From Lactobacillus sp. ESL0785 (GTDB taxonomy: Bacteria > Bacillota > Bacilli > Lactobacillales > Lactobacillaceae): a DNA stretch of 64,000 nt. The DNA is taken from positions 682,001 through 746,000 of the forward strand of contig NZ_CP113916.1 in assembly GCF_029395455.1 (NCBI RefSeq), given 5' to 3'. Positions within the stretch are counted from its first letter, which is position 1. Every line of letters starts with the position of its first letter. Positions 17,432-25,189 of the stretch are shown here, piece by piece. The notes beneath the pieces were generated by a model. That model searched no databases. It had not been told where the DNA came from and saw only the letters and a program-made list of their open reading frames with translations. The position numbers and the translations under genes were made by a program.

Positions 17432-17921
17432 CGGCTTTTTATTGAGTGAAGCTATTTTTTCAGTTTTAATTACCTTATTTGTGGTTATTACACTGCAAAA
17501 TTTATTAAAGAGTATTGCGACAACTAATAAAACGGAGCATCGAACTGACAATGTGGTTTTTGCTTACGTACAGTTTAACCGTTTTTTGCATGATGATAAT
17601 ACCAAGATTATTTATATCGTACCTGAATATTCTAATTCTAAACAAGTTGCACTAAGGAAAATTGATAAAACAGGTGAGGATAAAATTTATAATCTGAATT
17701 TTTATAAAAATATGATTCGCGCAACAACAAATTTAGGTGGACATATGCCATTATTACTTGATGTCAAGCGGGCTCAGTTTAGTATTAGTGATCAGCAGGT
17801 TAAAATCAATGTCACAGAAGCAGACGATCGTCAATCTGAATTATATTTTAAAGTAGATAAGCGACCAGAAAAGAAGGCTCTTAATGAAGGGAAGACTAAG
17901 AAAACTAAAAGTAAAGGCTAG
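17382..17921 (+). CDS. comGF: Minor pseudopilin ComGF
   Basis: This product of up to 179 residues has SNGFLLSEAIFSVLITLFVV close to the N-terminus, again a prepilin-like cleavage region. The rest is beta-rich with a basic KKTKSKG tail. It overlaps comGE by 50 bp. An AGGA lies five bases before 17382; ATGs at 17391 and 17415 are alternatives. Position in the operon identifies it as ComGF. Confidence 0.82.
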   Translation: MVSMMKLIKKRMSLRSNGFLLSEAIFSVLITLFVVITLQNLLKSIATTNKTEHRTDNVVFAYVQFNRFLHDDNTKIIYIVPEYSNSKQVALRKIDKTGEDKIYNLNFYKNMIRATTNLGGHMPLLLDVKRAQFSISDQQVKINVTEADDRQSELYFKVDKRPEKKALNEGKTKKTKSKG

Positions 17922-18045
17922 TACATTATTAAGTAGTGTCTTGGTGTTAACAACGTGCTTACTATTTTTACAAATTTATCAGGCAGTTTATCATGACAGT
18001 ATTGAAAGTGACTTATTATTAATTGAATATTTAATTGATAATTGA
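17884..18045 (+). CDS. comGG: Short ComGG-like protein
   Basis: A 53-codon frame overlaps the end of comGF by 38 bp, as usual in comG operons. It encodes a basic N-terminus (MKGRLRKLKVKAS) followed by one hydrophobic helix (TLLSSVLVLTTCLLFLQIYQ) and a short polar tail. It lacks the G-F-x-x-x-E cleavage motif, as many ComGG proteins do. The shared transcription unit, overlap and topology support the assignment; the size is about half that of typical ComGG. Confidence 0.6.
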   Translation: MKGRLRKLKVKASTLLSSVLVLTTCLLFLQIYQAVYHDSIESDLLLIEYLIDN

Positions 18046-18102
18046 TTTTCTTGCGTTGCGTGCCCACTATCCATTAAAATAGTTAAAGATAGGGGAATGA
18101 AC

Positions 18103-19104
18103 ATGGATAAAATCGAAAAATTGTTTAATGAATTTTTAGCTTGTGTTAAGTGCTTGCAAACTGCTTTAAATGTGTCCTTTGGTGAAGCTTTGACCGAAAC
18201 TTTTGATAACCTTGAAAATGGTAAAATCAAGGTGGAAATGGGAGCACCGGATAAAGAAACAGTTGCTAAGTTAAGTCAAAAATATGCTGCTCTGAATTAT
18301 GATGCTCTATCGCAAAAAGTAAAAGTTCAAATTTTTACCTATTTGACGCTTAAGGCAATTAATGAAGCTGATCTTGATGCTAACCAAATGCCAACGCCGC
18401 CAGCAATCGCCACGATTATTGCAATGATTGCGCAGAAATTATTGCCTAAAAAAGAGTTAGCATTTGTTGATCCAGCAATTGGCAGTGGGAATTTACTCTA
18501 TGCAGTGATCAATCAGCTTAAGAGTGCTAATCATTCTAAATTGGATTATCAATTGGCTGGAATTGATAATGATGAAGAAATGCTTAATTTTGCTGATATT
18601 AGTGCGCACTTAAATAATTTAAAGATTGATTTATATTGCCAAGATGCACTGAGTCCATGGTTAATTGCTAAGCCAGATGTCGTGATTAGTGATTTGCCAG
18701 TGGGGTATTATCCGCTTGATGAAAATGCTGCTAATTTTGCAACAAAAGCAGAAAAAGGGCACTCATTTGCTCATCTTTTACTTATTGAACAAATTATTAA
18801 GAATTTGGAGCCAGCAGGTTATGCTTTTCTTGTTGTTCCTAAATCAATTCTTGCTGGAAAAGTGGGCGCAGACTTTATGCCATGGCTTACAGAGAAGGTT
18901 TGCATTCGGGCAATTGTTGAATTACCAGATAGTATGTTTCAGAATAAATTTAATCAAAAATCTGTTTTGGTCTTTCAAAATCATGGTGAACAAGTTACAA
19001 ATAGTGAAGTTCTTCTCACAAAGTTAGACTCACTTAAAAAGCAAGAAGACCTAATTAAGCTTAATGTTAAGCTAAATGAGTGGTATACTAATAACATTCA
19101 TTAA
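18103..19104 (+). CDS. ytxK: Class I SAM-dependent methyltransferase, YtxK-like
   Basis: This 333-residue protein resembles N6-adenine DNA methylases. Motif I is VDPAIGSGNLL near residue 125. The catalytic N-P-P-Y motif is replaced by SDLPVGYYP, so methylation may be lost or altered. Lactobacilli and bacilli carry this gene between comG and ackA, as here. ATG 18103 is preferred because AGGGG lies seven bases upstream; ATG 18097 would leave one base. Confidence 0.87.
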   Translation: MDKIEKLFNEFLACVKCLQTALNVSFGEALTETFDNLENGKIKVEMGAPDKETVAKLSQKYAALNYDALSQKVKVQIFTYLTLKAINEADLDANQMPTPPAIATIIAMIAQKLLPKKELAFVDPAIGSGNLLYAVINQLKSANHSKLDYQLAGIDNDEEMLNFADISAHLNNLKIDLYCQDALSPWLIAKPDVVISDLPVGYYPLDENAANFATKAEKGHSFAHLLLIEQIIKNLEPAGYAFLVVPKSILAGKVGADFMPWLTEKVCIRAIVELPDSMFQNKFNQKSVLVFQNHGEQVTNSEVLLTKLDSLKKQEDLIKLNVKLNEWYTNNIH

Positions 19105-19146
19105 TTTGTGAAAATCAAAAGTTATATGTATGGAGGAGTTTTGTTT

Positions 19147-20331
19147 ATGAAAAAAGTTTTAGCAATCAACTCAGGGAGTTCTTCTTTTAAATATAAGTTA
19201 TTCGCTTTGCCAGAAGAGAAAGTTTTAGCTGAAGGTCTTGCTGACCGTGTTGGTATTGCTGGCTCATCATTTGAAATTGAATTAGCTAATGGTGAAAAGC
19301 ATAAAGAAGAAATTGCAATTCCTGATCAAGAAACAGCTGTTAACTTACTTCTTAAGGCACTGAAAGAATATCAAGTAATTGCTGATTTAAGTGAAATTGT
19401 TGGTGTTGGTCATAGAATTGTTGCTGGTGGTGAAGAATTTACTGATTCTGCCATTATTGACGAAGAAAAATTGCAAAAAGTTTATGATTTAAAGGAATAT
19501 GCTCCGTTACATAATCCAGCAGAAGGTAAGGGCATAGAAGCTTTTATGAAATTACTGCCTGGTGTACCAGAAATCGGCGTATTTGATACTTCATTCCACC
19601 AAACTTTAGATCCAGTACATTATATGTACTCAATTCCTTATAAATATTACGAAAAATATGGTGTTCGTAAATATGGTGCTCATGGTACTTCAGTTCGTTA
19701 TATTGTTGGGCGTGCAGCACAGATGCTTGGCAAAGATGCTAAAGATTTGAAATTAATTGTTTGTCATTTGGGCTCAGGTGCTTCAATTACTGCTGTTAAG
19801 GATGGCAAGTCATATGATACTTCAATGGGCTTTACACCGCTTGCGGGTATTACAATGGGTACACGTTCAGGTGATGTTGATCCATCTGTTTTGCAGTACA
19901 TTATGAATAAAGATCAGATTGATATTAACCAGATGATTAATATTCTAAATGATAAATCTGGTTTGCTTGGAATTTCTGAAATTTCTTCAGACATGCGTGA
20001 TTTAGAAAATAATACTGACTCTAAGGCTAGTCTTGCTCGTGATATTTTTGTTGACCGGGTAATCCAATATGTTGGTTCATATGTTGCTGAAATGAGCGGC
20101 GTTGACGCAATTATCTTTACTGCCGGTGTTGGTGAACATGACAGTAGTGTTCGTGAAAACGTCATGAAGGCATTTGAATTTATCGGTTTGGATCCAGACT
20201 TTGAAGCTAACAAGTCTAATGGTGAGAAATTCATCTCTAAAGACGGATCAAAAGTTAAGGCAATGATTATCCCAACTGATGAAGAATTGATGATTGAACG
20301 TGATGTTGTTCGTTTAGCTCACTTGAATTAA
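19147..20331 (+). CDS. ackA: Acetate kinase
   Basis: This 394-residue enzyme begins MKKVLAINSGSSSFKYKLF, the ADP/acetyl-phosphate binding signature, and has the second signature GHRIVAGGEEF near residue 90 with THG-type phosphate loops (GAHGTSVRYI). It converts acetyl phosphate and ADP to acetate and ATP. GGAGGAG precedes the chosen ATG; a GTG at 19108 lies upstream of this ribosome site and is rejected as start. It follows ytxK by 42 bp and probably shares its transcript. Confidence 0.97.
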   Translation: MKKVLAINSGSSSFKYKLFALPEEKVLAEGLADRVGIAGSSFEIELANGEKHKEEIAIPDQETAVNLLLKALKEYQVIADLSEIVGVGHRIVAGGEEFTDSAIIDEEKLQKVYDLKEYAPLHNPAEGKGIEAFMKLLPGVPEIGVFDTSFHQTLDPVHYMYSIPYKYYEKYGVRKYGAHGTSVRYIVGRAAQMLGKDAKDLKLIVCHLGSGASITAVKDGKSYDTSMGFTPLAGITMGTRSGDVDPSVLQYIMNKDQIDINQMINILNDKSGLLGISEISSDMRDLENNTDSKASLARDIFVDRVIQYVGSYVAEMSGVDAIIFTAGVGEHDSSVRENVMKAFEFIGLDPDFEANKSNGEKFISKDGSKVKAMIIPTDEELMIERDVVRLAHLN

Positions 20332-20369
20332 TTAATTGAACTTTATTGATCGTATGTCGATGTGAATTA

Positions 20370-20378
20370 TGCTATAAT
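20370..20378 (+). promoter_or_regulatory. Extended -10 promoter of ssrA
   Basis: TGCTATAAT, a perfect -10 with the TGn extension, lies 13 bp before the expected 5' end of tmRNA. No good -35 is at proper spacing, which suits an extended -10 promoter. Confidence 0.75.
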
Positions 20379-20391
20379 TAGAGGGTCTCAA

Positions 20392-20756
20392 GGGGATGTT
20401 TTGGGATTCGACAGGCGTAGATTCGCATTGACTGCGATTTGTAGGTCACGTCTACATTAAAACGTCACAGAACTTTAACTGCAAATAAAGAAAATTCTTA
20501 CGCATTAGCTGCTTAATTTAAGCATAATGCCTTGCCTAGTGCTGGATTACTCACGTCTAGTAATAGGTATCAAATTAGTGAGTTACGTTTAACTACCTCA
20601 TCTGAATAGTTAAAAAGAGTCCTAAGCAGGTTAGCTAGTTCATCCTAGCCCTGTTATATGGCGTTTTGGACTAGCGAAGTTCAAGTAATATAACTATGAT
20701 CGTAGAGGTCAGTGACGGGATGCGTTTGGACAGGGGTTCAATTCCCCTCATCTCCA
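20392..20756 (+). ncRNA. ssrA: Transfer-messenger RNA (tmRNA)
   Basis: The 5' end GGGGATGTTTTGGGATTCGA pairs with CATCTCC at the 3' end to make the tRNA-like acceptor, and GGTTCAATTCC is the T-arm. An internal frame at 20481-20516 encodes the proteolysis tag ANKENSYALAA and stops at TAA. CCA is not encoded. Length about 365 nt is normal. tmRNA rescues stalled ribosomes with SmpB. Its 3' end is a common integration site for islands, and accessory genes start right after it. Confidence 0.97.
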
Positions 20757-20766
20757 TTGTGTGTAA

Positions 20767-20797
20767 AAGAAGCCTTGATTTATTGAGGCTTCTTTTT
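20767..20797 (+). terminator. Terminator after ssrA
   Basis: AGAAGCCTT / GAGGCTTCT around an 8-base loop is followed by TTTTT. Confidence 0.85.
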
Positions 20798-20847
20798 GAT
20801 TTTGCTAATTTGTACGGTCTTAACAACTTTAACTTCACGTGCTTGCT

Positions 20848-20928
20848 TTACCATGCAAAATTGTGTACTGACACATCAGTATTTGTTATGCCAACTCCTA
20901 TAGTCCCTATTAATTTTTCTTTTTTCAT
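20848..20928 (-). CDS. Candidate 26-residue peptide gene
   Basis: A minus-strand frame preceded by AAGGGAG encodes a short peptide starting MKKEKLIGTIGVGI and ending VHNFAW. It has a basic start, a mildly hydrophobic middle and an aromatic C-terminus, as in some processed signal peptides, but no known motif. Expression is unproven. The rest of 20800-21010 shows no other gene. Confidence 0.25.
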   Translation of the reverse strand: MKKEKLIGTIGVGITNTDVSVHNFAW

Positions 20929-21015
20929 TCTCCCTTGTTAATAGTGTAATCTTTGATATGGGAATCTCTTTTTAGCATAATTTAAACCCTACTTAATTTA
21001 TGTTAAAATATTCCT

Positions 21016-21107
21016 ATCCAAAAGGGCATAGTATCCCTATGCAGTATTTGGGGATCGATTAAGAATAATGTGTGGTAGCTGAGTTCTTAATCGATTTTTT
21101 TGTTTAC
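21016..21107 (+). ncRNA. Putative small RNA, copy 1 of a two-member family
   Basis: An extended -10 (TGTTAAAAT, ending at 21009) precedes a hairpin GCATAG/CTATGC (21026-21042), the single-stranded AGTATTT, then a 12-bp perfect stem ATCGATTAAGAA/TTCTTAATCGAT (21054-21095) with a loop containing GTAGCTGAG, and a run of seven T. The T tract orients it on the plus strand, opposite to and overlapping the 3' end of the zinc-ribbon gene. A second copy with matching order of elements lies at 22803. Confidence 0.5.
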
Positions 21108-22768
21108 AGATCTAATAATTGCTTCTTCTTTGCATCGTATTCTTCTTGGGTAATGAGGTGGTCATCTAATAGATTTTTGTATCTGCGTATTTCTGTTGGA
21201 ACGTCAGTTGGCGCAGCAGGACTTTCCGGTTTCTGTGCTTGCCAACTATCTAAAATTGCAATGACATGGTTTAAATCTGAATATGCATGTCTAACAAAAA
21301 AGCCGTCTGCCTTATTATCTTTAGCGTTTAAGAGCTCAACATCAATACTGCTACCATCAGCTAGGTTAATAATTACGCCTAGCTCATCGATATATTCATT
21401 CATTTTGCCGCCAGTGGTACCTGCAATAATGGCACCAGGTGTGCCAGCAATGATTGCACCAACAGCAGCGCGAGTAATTGTGTGGTGCTTAGTTCTGTCA
21501 TGACCTTTTTCATTGACGTGATATGAAACGATGTCATCGGCATCTGCACGAAATTCTAAACCATGAAACGCTGTATTAGTATAAATTTTTTTCTTTTTAA
21601 GATTGAAACGATAGGCACCATACCAAACAGATTCTGCCTTTAATTCCGCCTGTTCTTGCTTGCGTTTTTGCTTTGCGGCCTGCTTTATTTGCTTTTGGTG
21701 CTCTTTCTCTGCTTGCTTTATTTGCTTTTGATGCTCTTTCTCTGCTTGTTTTATTTGCTTTTGATGCTCTTTCTCTGCTTGCTCTTTTTGTCTTTGTTGA
21801 TCCATATCGAATTCAATATCAGTAAAATCTTTGCCTTGATCAATGTATAATTTCAAATCATTAATTGTATGTTTAGAAGCCCAGTTAATAGGTTTATTGA
21901 TTGCTGAAAATTTATATTTGTATCTGCAATCTGCGCAAATATAGGAAGAGTCTTTAAATTTTAAAGAAAAATCACTACGATAAATATCCTGATCGCAAAG
22001 TGAACATTTTGCTATAGGTGGAAAACTGTGCTTTTTAGGGGTAGGGGCAACTTTCTTTTTAACATTTTGTAATTCTTCTAGATTATTAATTAGACTTTGA
22101 ATTTCTGTGGCAGTTTTAGTTTGTAAAAATTCACGTATTTTTTTAGGATCAGTATCTTTATAAAAGTTACCTTTTTCGAAGCAGCTGTCGCAAATTACGC
22201 CATCTTTTATAGGATGCTCAATACTCCAAAAGCCTAGTTCTTTACCGCAAATACCACATTTGTTTGTTTTATCTTGTGATTTTGATTCTTGTTTTTCGTT
22301 CTGCTTATCTATTTCTAAAGAGATATCAGAAAAATCTTTACCTTGGTTAATGTATTTTTTAAAATCATCAATCGTATGTTCAGAAGCCCAACCATGTGCT
22401 TTAGCAGCTTTATTCTTAGCTGCACAATCCATACAGATGTAGGTAGAATCTTTGAATTTCAAAGGTTCATCAACTTTGTAAATATCTTTACCGCAAAATG
22501 AACATTGTGCTATAGGCTGATGAAAGCGATGACTTACAGGAGCAACTTTTCTTTTGATAGCTTCTAACTTTACTGGATCATTAATTAATTCTTTAACTTC
22601 TGCAATAGTTTGATTGTTTAGAAACTTATTCATGTGTGCTTGATTAGCACCACCATAAAAATTACCTTTGTTAAAACATGGATAGCAAATCACACCATTT
22701 TTTACGATGTGCTTATTATCCCAAGGGCCTAATTCTCTACCACAAATACCACAATTCTTTTTAGCCAT
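21104..22768 (-). CDS. Duplicated zinc-ribbon (DUF4428-like) protein with coiled coil and SHOCT tail
   Basis: This 554-residue protein is built from an internal tandem duplication of about 165 residues. Each half has two Cys-x-x-Cys pairs: CGICGRELGPW/CYPCF and CSFCGKDIY/CMDCA, then CGICGKELGFW/CDSCF and CSLCDQDIY/CADC. Next come three exact 11-residue repeats (AEKEHQKQIKQ, about residues 330-362), a membrane-sensor-like beta domain, and a C-terminal SHOCT helix hairpin (DDHLITQEEYDAKKKQLL). Function is unknown; SHOCT domains usually mediate oligomerisation. A good ribosome site (AAGGAGG) precedes the start. It lies in the accessory island behind ssrA. Confidence 0.8.
   Translation of the reverse strand: MAKKNCGICGRELGPWDNKHIVKNGVICYPCFNKGNFYGGANQAHMNKFLNNQTIAEVKELINDPVKLEAIKRKVAPVSHRFHQPIAQCSFCGKDIYKVDEPLKFKDSTYICMDCAAKNKAAKAHGWASEHTIDDFKKYINQGKDFSDISLEIDKQNEKQESKSQDKTNKCGICGKELGFWSIEHPIKDGVICDSCFEKGNFYKDTDPKKIREFLQTKTATEIQSLINNLEELQNVKKKVAPTPKKHSFPPIAKCSLCDQDIYRSDFSLKFKDSSYICADCRYKYKFSAINKPINWASKHTINDLKLYIDQGKDFTDIEFDMDQQRQKEQAEKEHQKQIKQAEKEHQKQIKQAEKEHQKQIKQAAKQKRKQEQAELKAESVWYGAYRFNLKKKKIYTNTAFHGLEFRADADDIVSYHVNEKGHDRTKHHTITRAAVGAIIAGTPGAIIAGTTGGKMNEYIDELGVIINLADGSSIDVELLNAKDNKADGFFVRHAYSDLNHVIAILDSWQAQKPESPAAPTDVPTEIRRYKNLLDDHLITQEEYDAKKKQLLDL
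21684..21785 (-). repeat. 33-bp in-frame tandem repeat
   Basis: Three near-identical 33-bp units encode the 11-residue AEKEHQKQIKQ repeats of the coiled coil. They can vary in copy number by slippage without breaking the frame. Confidence 0.8.
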
Positions 22769-22802
22769 GATTAAAACCTCCTTCTTTTGTGTTAAAATAA
22801 AT

Positions 22803-22886
22803 TAAACGCATTAATAGCGTAGTATTTCGATAATCCATTAAAAACTAAGTTTGCTGACGGAGTTTTTAATGGATTGTTTTATTTAT
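22803..22886 (+). ncRNA. Putative small RNA, copy 2 of the same family
   Basis: The same TGTTAAAAT -10 (22790-22798) is followed by a short hairpin ACGC/GCGT, AGTATTT (22821-22827), a 15-bp perfect stem AATCCATTAAAAACT/AGTTTTTAATGGATT (22832-22875) with GCTGA in its loop, and a T-rich tail. Relative to copy 1 the long stem carries a G-C to C-G compensatory swap (ATCGATTAA versus ATCCATTAA). It sits between two minus-strand genes, oriented against them. Confidence 0.5.
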
Positions 22887-23629
22887 TTTGCAGTTAATTT
22901 AATTGACTGTAAATCAGTATTTAATACTTCACCATTAGTTAAGTCAGCGGAAATTTTTGTTACTTGACCTGAATCCTTATCAGCTTCGGTACCAAGTATC
23001 TCATTAATATCATCTTCACCGTTATCCGAAGAAATATTTCCACTACCTTCTACTGCTGTGATCAAATAACGTCCAGGTTTAATATCTTTACCTACAACCC
23101 AGTTTCCTGCACTTAGAGTGGTTTGAAAAGAACGTTTGTTAGGAGTAGGAATAAACTTTGTTGATTCGATTCCATCAATCTTTATTTTTTCGTCTTTTGT
23201 TAAATCAGCTGTATATGAAGTTACTTGTCCTTCATCATTGTCTACGGATGTACCAGCTATAACATTGATTTCTTCATCATTTGATTCATTATCAGATTGC
23301 AAATTCCCACTACCTGAAACAGGTTGAATTGTATATCTACCAGGTTTAATATCTCTACCAACTTTATACGTTCCTGCACCTAAGGTTACAGCTTTAGCTG
23401 TATTCTTTTCTACAGAAGGCTTAGAATCATTTGTTTTGCTAGATTTGCTGGTATTTGAAGAATCTGAAGCTGATTTACTCGAATTTGAATCATCATCTGA
23501 ACCAGAAGACATTCCACCAATAAGAAACAATGCAACAACAACTATTAAAAGCCAAACCCAAAAGCGTTTATACCACGGTTTCTTTTGCACATATGTATTT
23601 CCATTTTCATCTTTAATTTCCTTAGCCAT
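22883..23629 (-). CDS. Membrane-anchored protein with a duplicated extracellular domain
   Basis: This 248-residue protein has a short cytosolic start (MAKEIKDENGNTYVQKKPWY), one membrane helix (about residues 24-42), a Ser/Asp/Asn-rich linker and two tandem copies of a roughly 70-residue domain. Each copy has the pattern G-x-Y/W-x-V-G-x-D-I-K-P-G-R-Y followed by G-S-G-N and Q-V-T. The start at 23629 is used because GAAGGAG lies just before it, within a longer frame to 23647. The paired repeats recur in lactobacillar surface proteins of unknown role. Confidence 0.75.
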   Translation of the reverse strand: MAKEIKDENGNTYVQKKPWYKRFWVWLLIVVVALFLIGGMSSGSDDDSNSSKSASDSSNTSKSSKTNDSKPSVEKNTAKAVTLGAGTYKVGRDIKPGRYTIQPVSGSGNLQSDNESNDEEINVIAGTSVDNDEGQVTSYTADLTKDEKIKIDGIESTKFIPTPNKRSFQTTLSAGNWVVGKDIKPGRYLITAVEGSGNISSDNGEDDINEILGTEADKDSGQVTKISADLTNGEVLNTDLQSIKLTAK

Positions 23630-23695
23630 TATTATTAGCTCCTTCAATAAAATATTGCCGTAGGTTTAGTGTCACTGGCTTTGTGGACATAATAA

Positions 23696-24273
23696 TTAAA
23701 ACCTCCGTCTTGATTCAATAACTTTACCTAAAATTCTACCTGGATTTTCTTTGTTTAAAAGAATAGGGCTGTAGTCAGTATTATCAGGCATTAATAAGAT
23801 CTGCTTGCCCATATGTTTAACACGCTTTAGAGTAGCTTCTTCATTGTCATCTACTAAGACTGCGGTAATTTCGCCGTCCTCAACTGTGGGCTGCTGCTTA
23901 ATAAAGACAGTATCGCCAGAATTAAGTGTCGGTTCCATTGAGTGCCCCCTTGCACCGCAAAGCAAAAATTGTATCGTCCTTAGGATGATTAACAAAATAC
24001 ATTGGTACATACCCATCAATATTTTGTTCTGCCAATATGGGAGTTCCACAAGCAATTGTACCCATACAAGAGGACTTGACGAAGATCATCAGGATCTATT
24101 TTGACAGCAAAATTAGGTATAGTTTTGTGATTTTCTACAAGATCAACTTTAGAAATACCGAAATAATTAGTCATCAGTTCTATTTTATCAATTCTTGAAT
24201 AATTAATGCCTTGAAGCCAAGAAGATACAGTACTGTAACTCATACGTGTTATTTGAGCTAATGTTGTTTTCAG
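23696..24273 (-). pseudogene. Phage-type repressor (XRE HTH + S24 peptidase), double frameshift
   Basis: Three frames together give one CI/ImmR-like repressor. The first gives an HTH (TTLAQITRMSYSTVSSWLQG) and linker down to about 24061. A second frame gives IACGTPILAEQNIDGYVP to about 23949. A third gives HSMEPTLNSGDTVFI with catalytic Ser and Lys (ATLKRV) to the stop. The breaks fall in GGG (24061-24063) and GGGGG (23945-23949) on the coding strand; removing one G from each restores a continuous protein. The N-terminal methionine and helix 1 are also missing. It looks like a dead prophage or ICE regulator. Confidence 0.8.
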
Positions 24274-24275
24274 CT

Positions 24276-24993
24276 ATTACATGCATGTTTCCTAAGTCTA
24301 AAACTTGCTATTTTCTTATATAAATATAATTATATATTAAAAAAGCGCTTTTTTGAAAGTAAAATCATAAAAAATATATTTTTTGTTTCAAATTACAATT
24401 TAAATATAGAAATAAAAAGACATGATGCAGAAATTAATAAAGAAGACTTTGATTTTACGAAGGAATCCAAAAGTTGTCTCGTTATGAGTGGTAATGGAAT
24501 TAAACGCAAATATAATGACTATGCCTTAACAATCGACGTGGTAAAACATGATTATCACGACATCGGAGGTAATGGTTCTGGAATAAAGTTAATTGAACAG
24601 GCAGCTAAAAAGGCTTATTTTGAAGTCAGTCTATAAAAAGATGAAAGATAGCTAATTGTTTACTAGTTGTAGTTAAAATTAGTTAGAACAACTTTGGTTA
24701 AGATAAATGTTAATTCTGCTAGCTATTATGTAATAAACCATTAAATTTAACTAATAATATTATTTTATAAATATAAATAATAAACAAAGACTTTATCAGA
24801 GAATCGCGTCGAACGAAGCAAATATTTTGTTATCATGCTCATAATTATAGGTTATTGTATTTAAAAAAGTTTATTATTTAATTTATTAAAACAAAAATAT
24901 TTTTATTAAATAGCGAGTAAAACAGCTAAGCTTTGTAGTTTAAACTAATTTATGTATTAATTAAAAAAATACTGTAAATAAAAAATAATGTGC
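24276..24993. other. AT-rich gene-poor stretch with one decayed frame
   Basis: Very AT-rich sequence. Apart from the open fragment at 24403-24636 I see no gene, RNA or clear repeat. A GCGC core within AAAAAAGCGCTTTTTT near 24341-24356 forms a small palindrome. Confidence 0.5.
24403..24636 (+). pseudogene. Unrecognised open fragment, possibly N-terminally truncated
   Basis: The frame encodes a hydrophilic segment including KEDFDFTKESKSCLVMSGNG and ends GIKLIEQAAKKAYFEVSL. An ATG at 24484 would give 50 residues but has no good ribosome site, and homologous-looking coding sequence continues upstream without a start. Probably a remnant; no family recognised. Confidence 0.35.
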
Positions 24994-25019
24994 TATAATA
25001 TACATAGGTTATATAACCT
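24991..25019 (+). promoter_or_regulatory. Extended -10 promoter with a perfect dyad operator
   Basis: TGCTATAAT (24991-24999) is followed at once by the perfect palindrome AGGTTATATAACCT (25006-25019), set in a wider imperfect dyad. Position over the start site suggests a repressor operator controlling the small peptide gene at 25050. Confidence 0.6.
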
Positions 25020-25049
25020 GTATGTATAGTAATGAAAGAAGGTAGTACA

Positions 25050-25136
25050 ATGAAAGACTTTATTTCAAAAATTGTTGAATATATTCTTGATTTCTTTAAG
25101 ACTATATTTAATAGCTTTGATGGTTTGCTTAAATAA
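25050..25136 (+). CDS. 28-residue amphipathic peptide, PSM/delta-lysin-like or small toxin
   Basis: A 28-codon gene has GAAAGAAGG upstream, its own promoter and dyad, and a dedicated terminator. The peptide starts MKDFISKIVEYILDFF and ends SFDGLLK. Hydrophobic residues repeat every 3-4 positions on one helix face, with four Lys and four Asp/Glu (net charge near zero), and no signal peptide. The pattern resembles staphylococcal delta-lysin (26 residues) and leaderless bacteriocins. A type I toxin is also possible, although no antisense RNA is obvious. Confidence 0.6.
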   Translation: MKDFISKIVEYILDFFKTIFNSFDGLLK

Positions 25137-25189
25137 TTAAAAAGTCTTGTAATAATTAGATTTTATAAGATATTTTTTAATTATATTAA

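Noticed and set aside
20696..20941. Open frame over the end of ssrA
   Set aside because: It runs through the tmRNA tRNA-like domain and its terminator, so it is not a gene.
21684..21785. Regular 33-bp repeats resembling a short CRISPR array
   Set aside because: The units are contiguous without unique spacers and encode an in-frame coiled-coil repeat. No CRISPR array is seen in the window.
24244..24300. Alternative start MHVIAENN upstream of the repressor pseudogene
   Set aside because: It is in a different frame from the helix-turn-helix and reads into a stop after about 27 codons.
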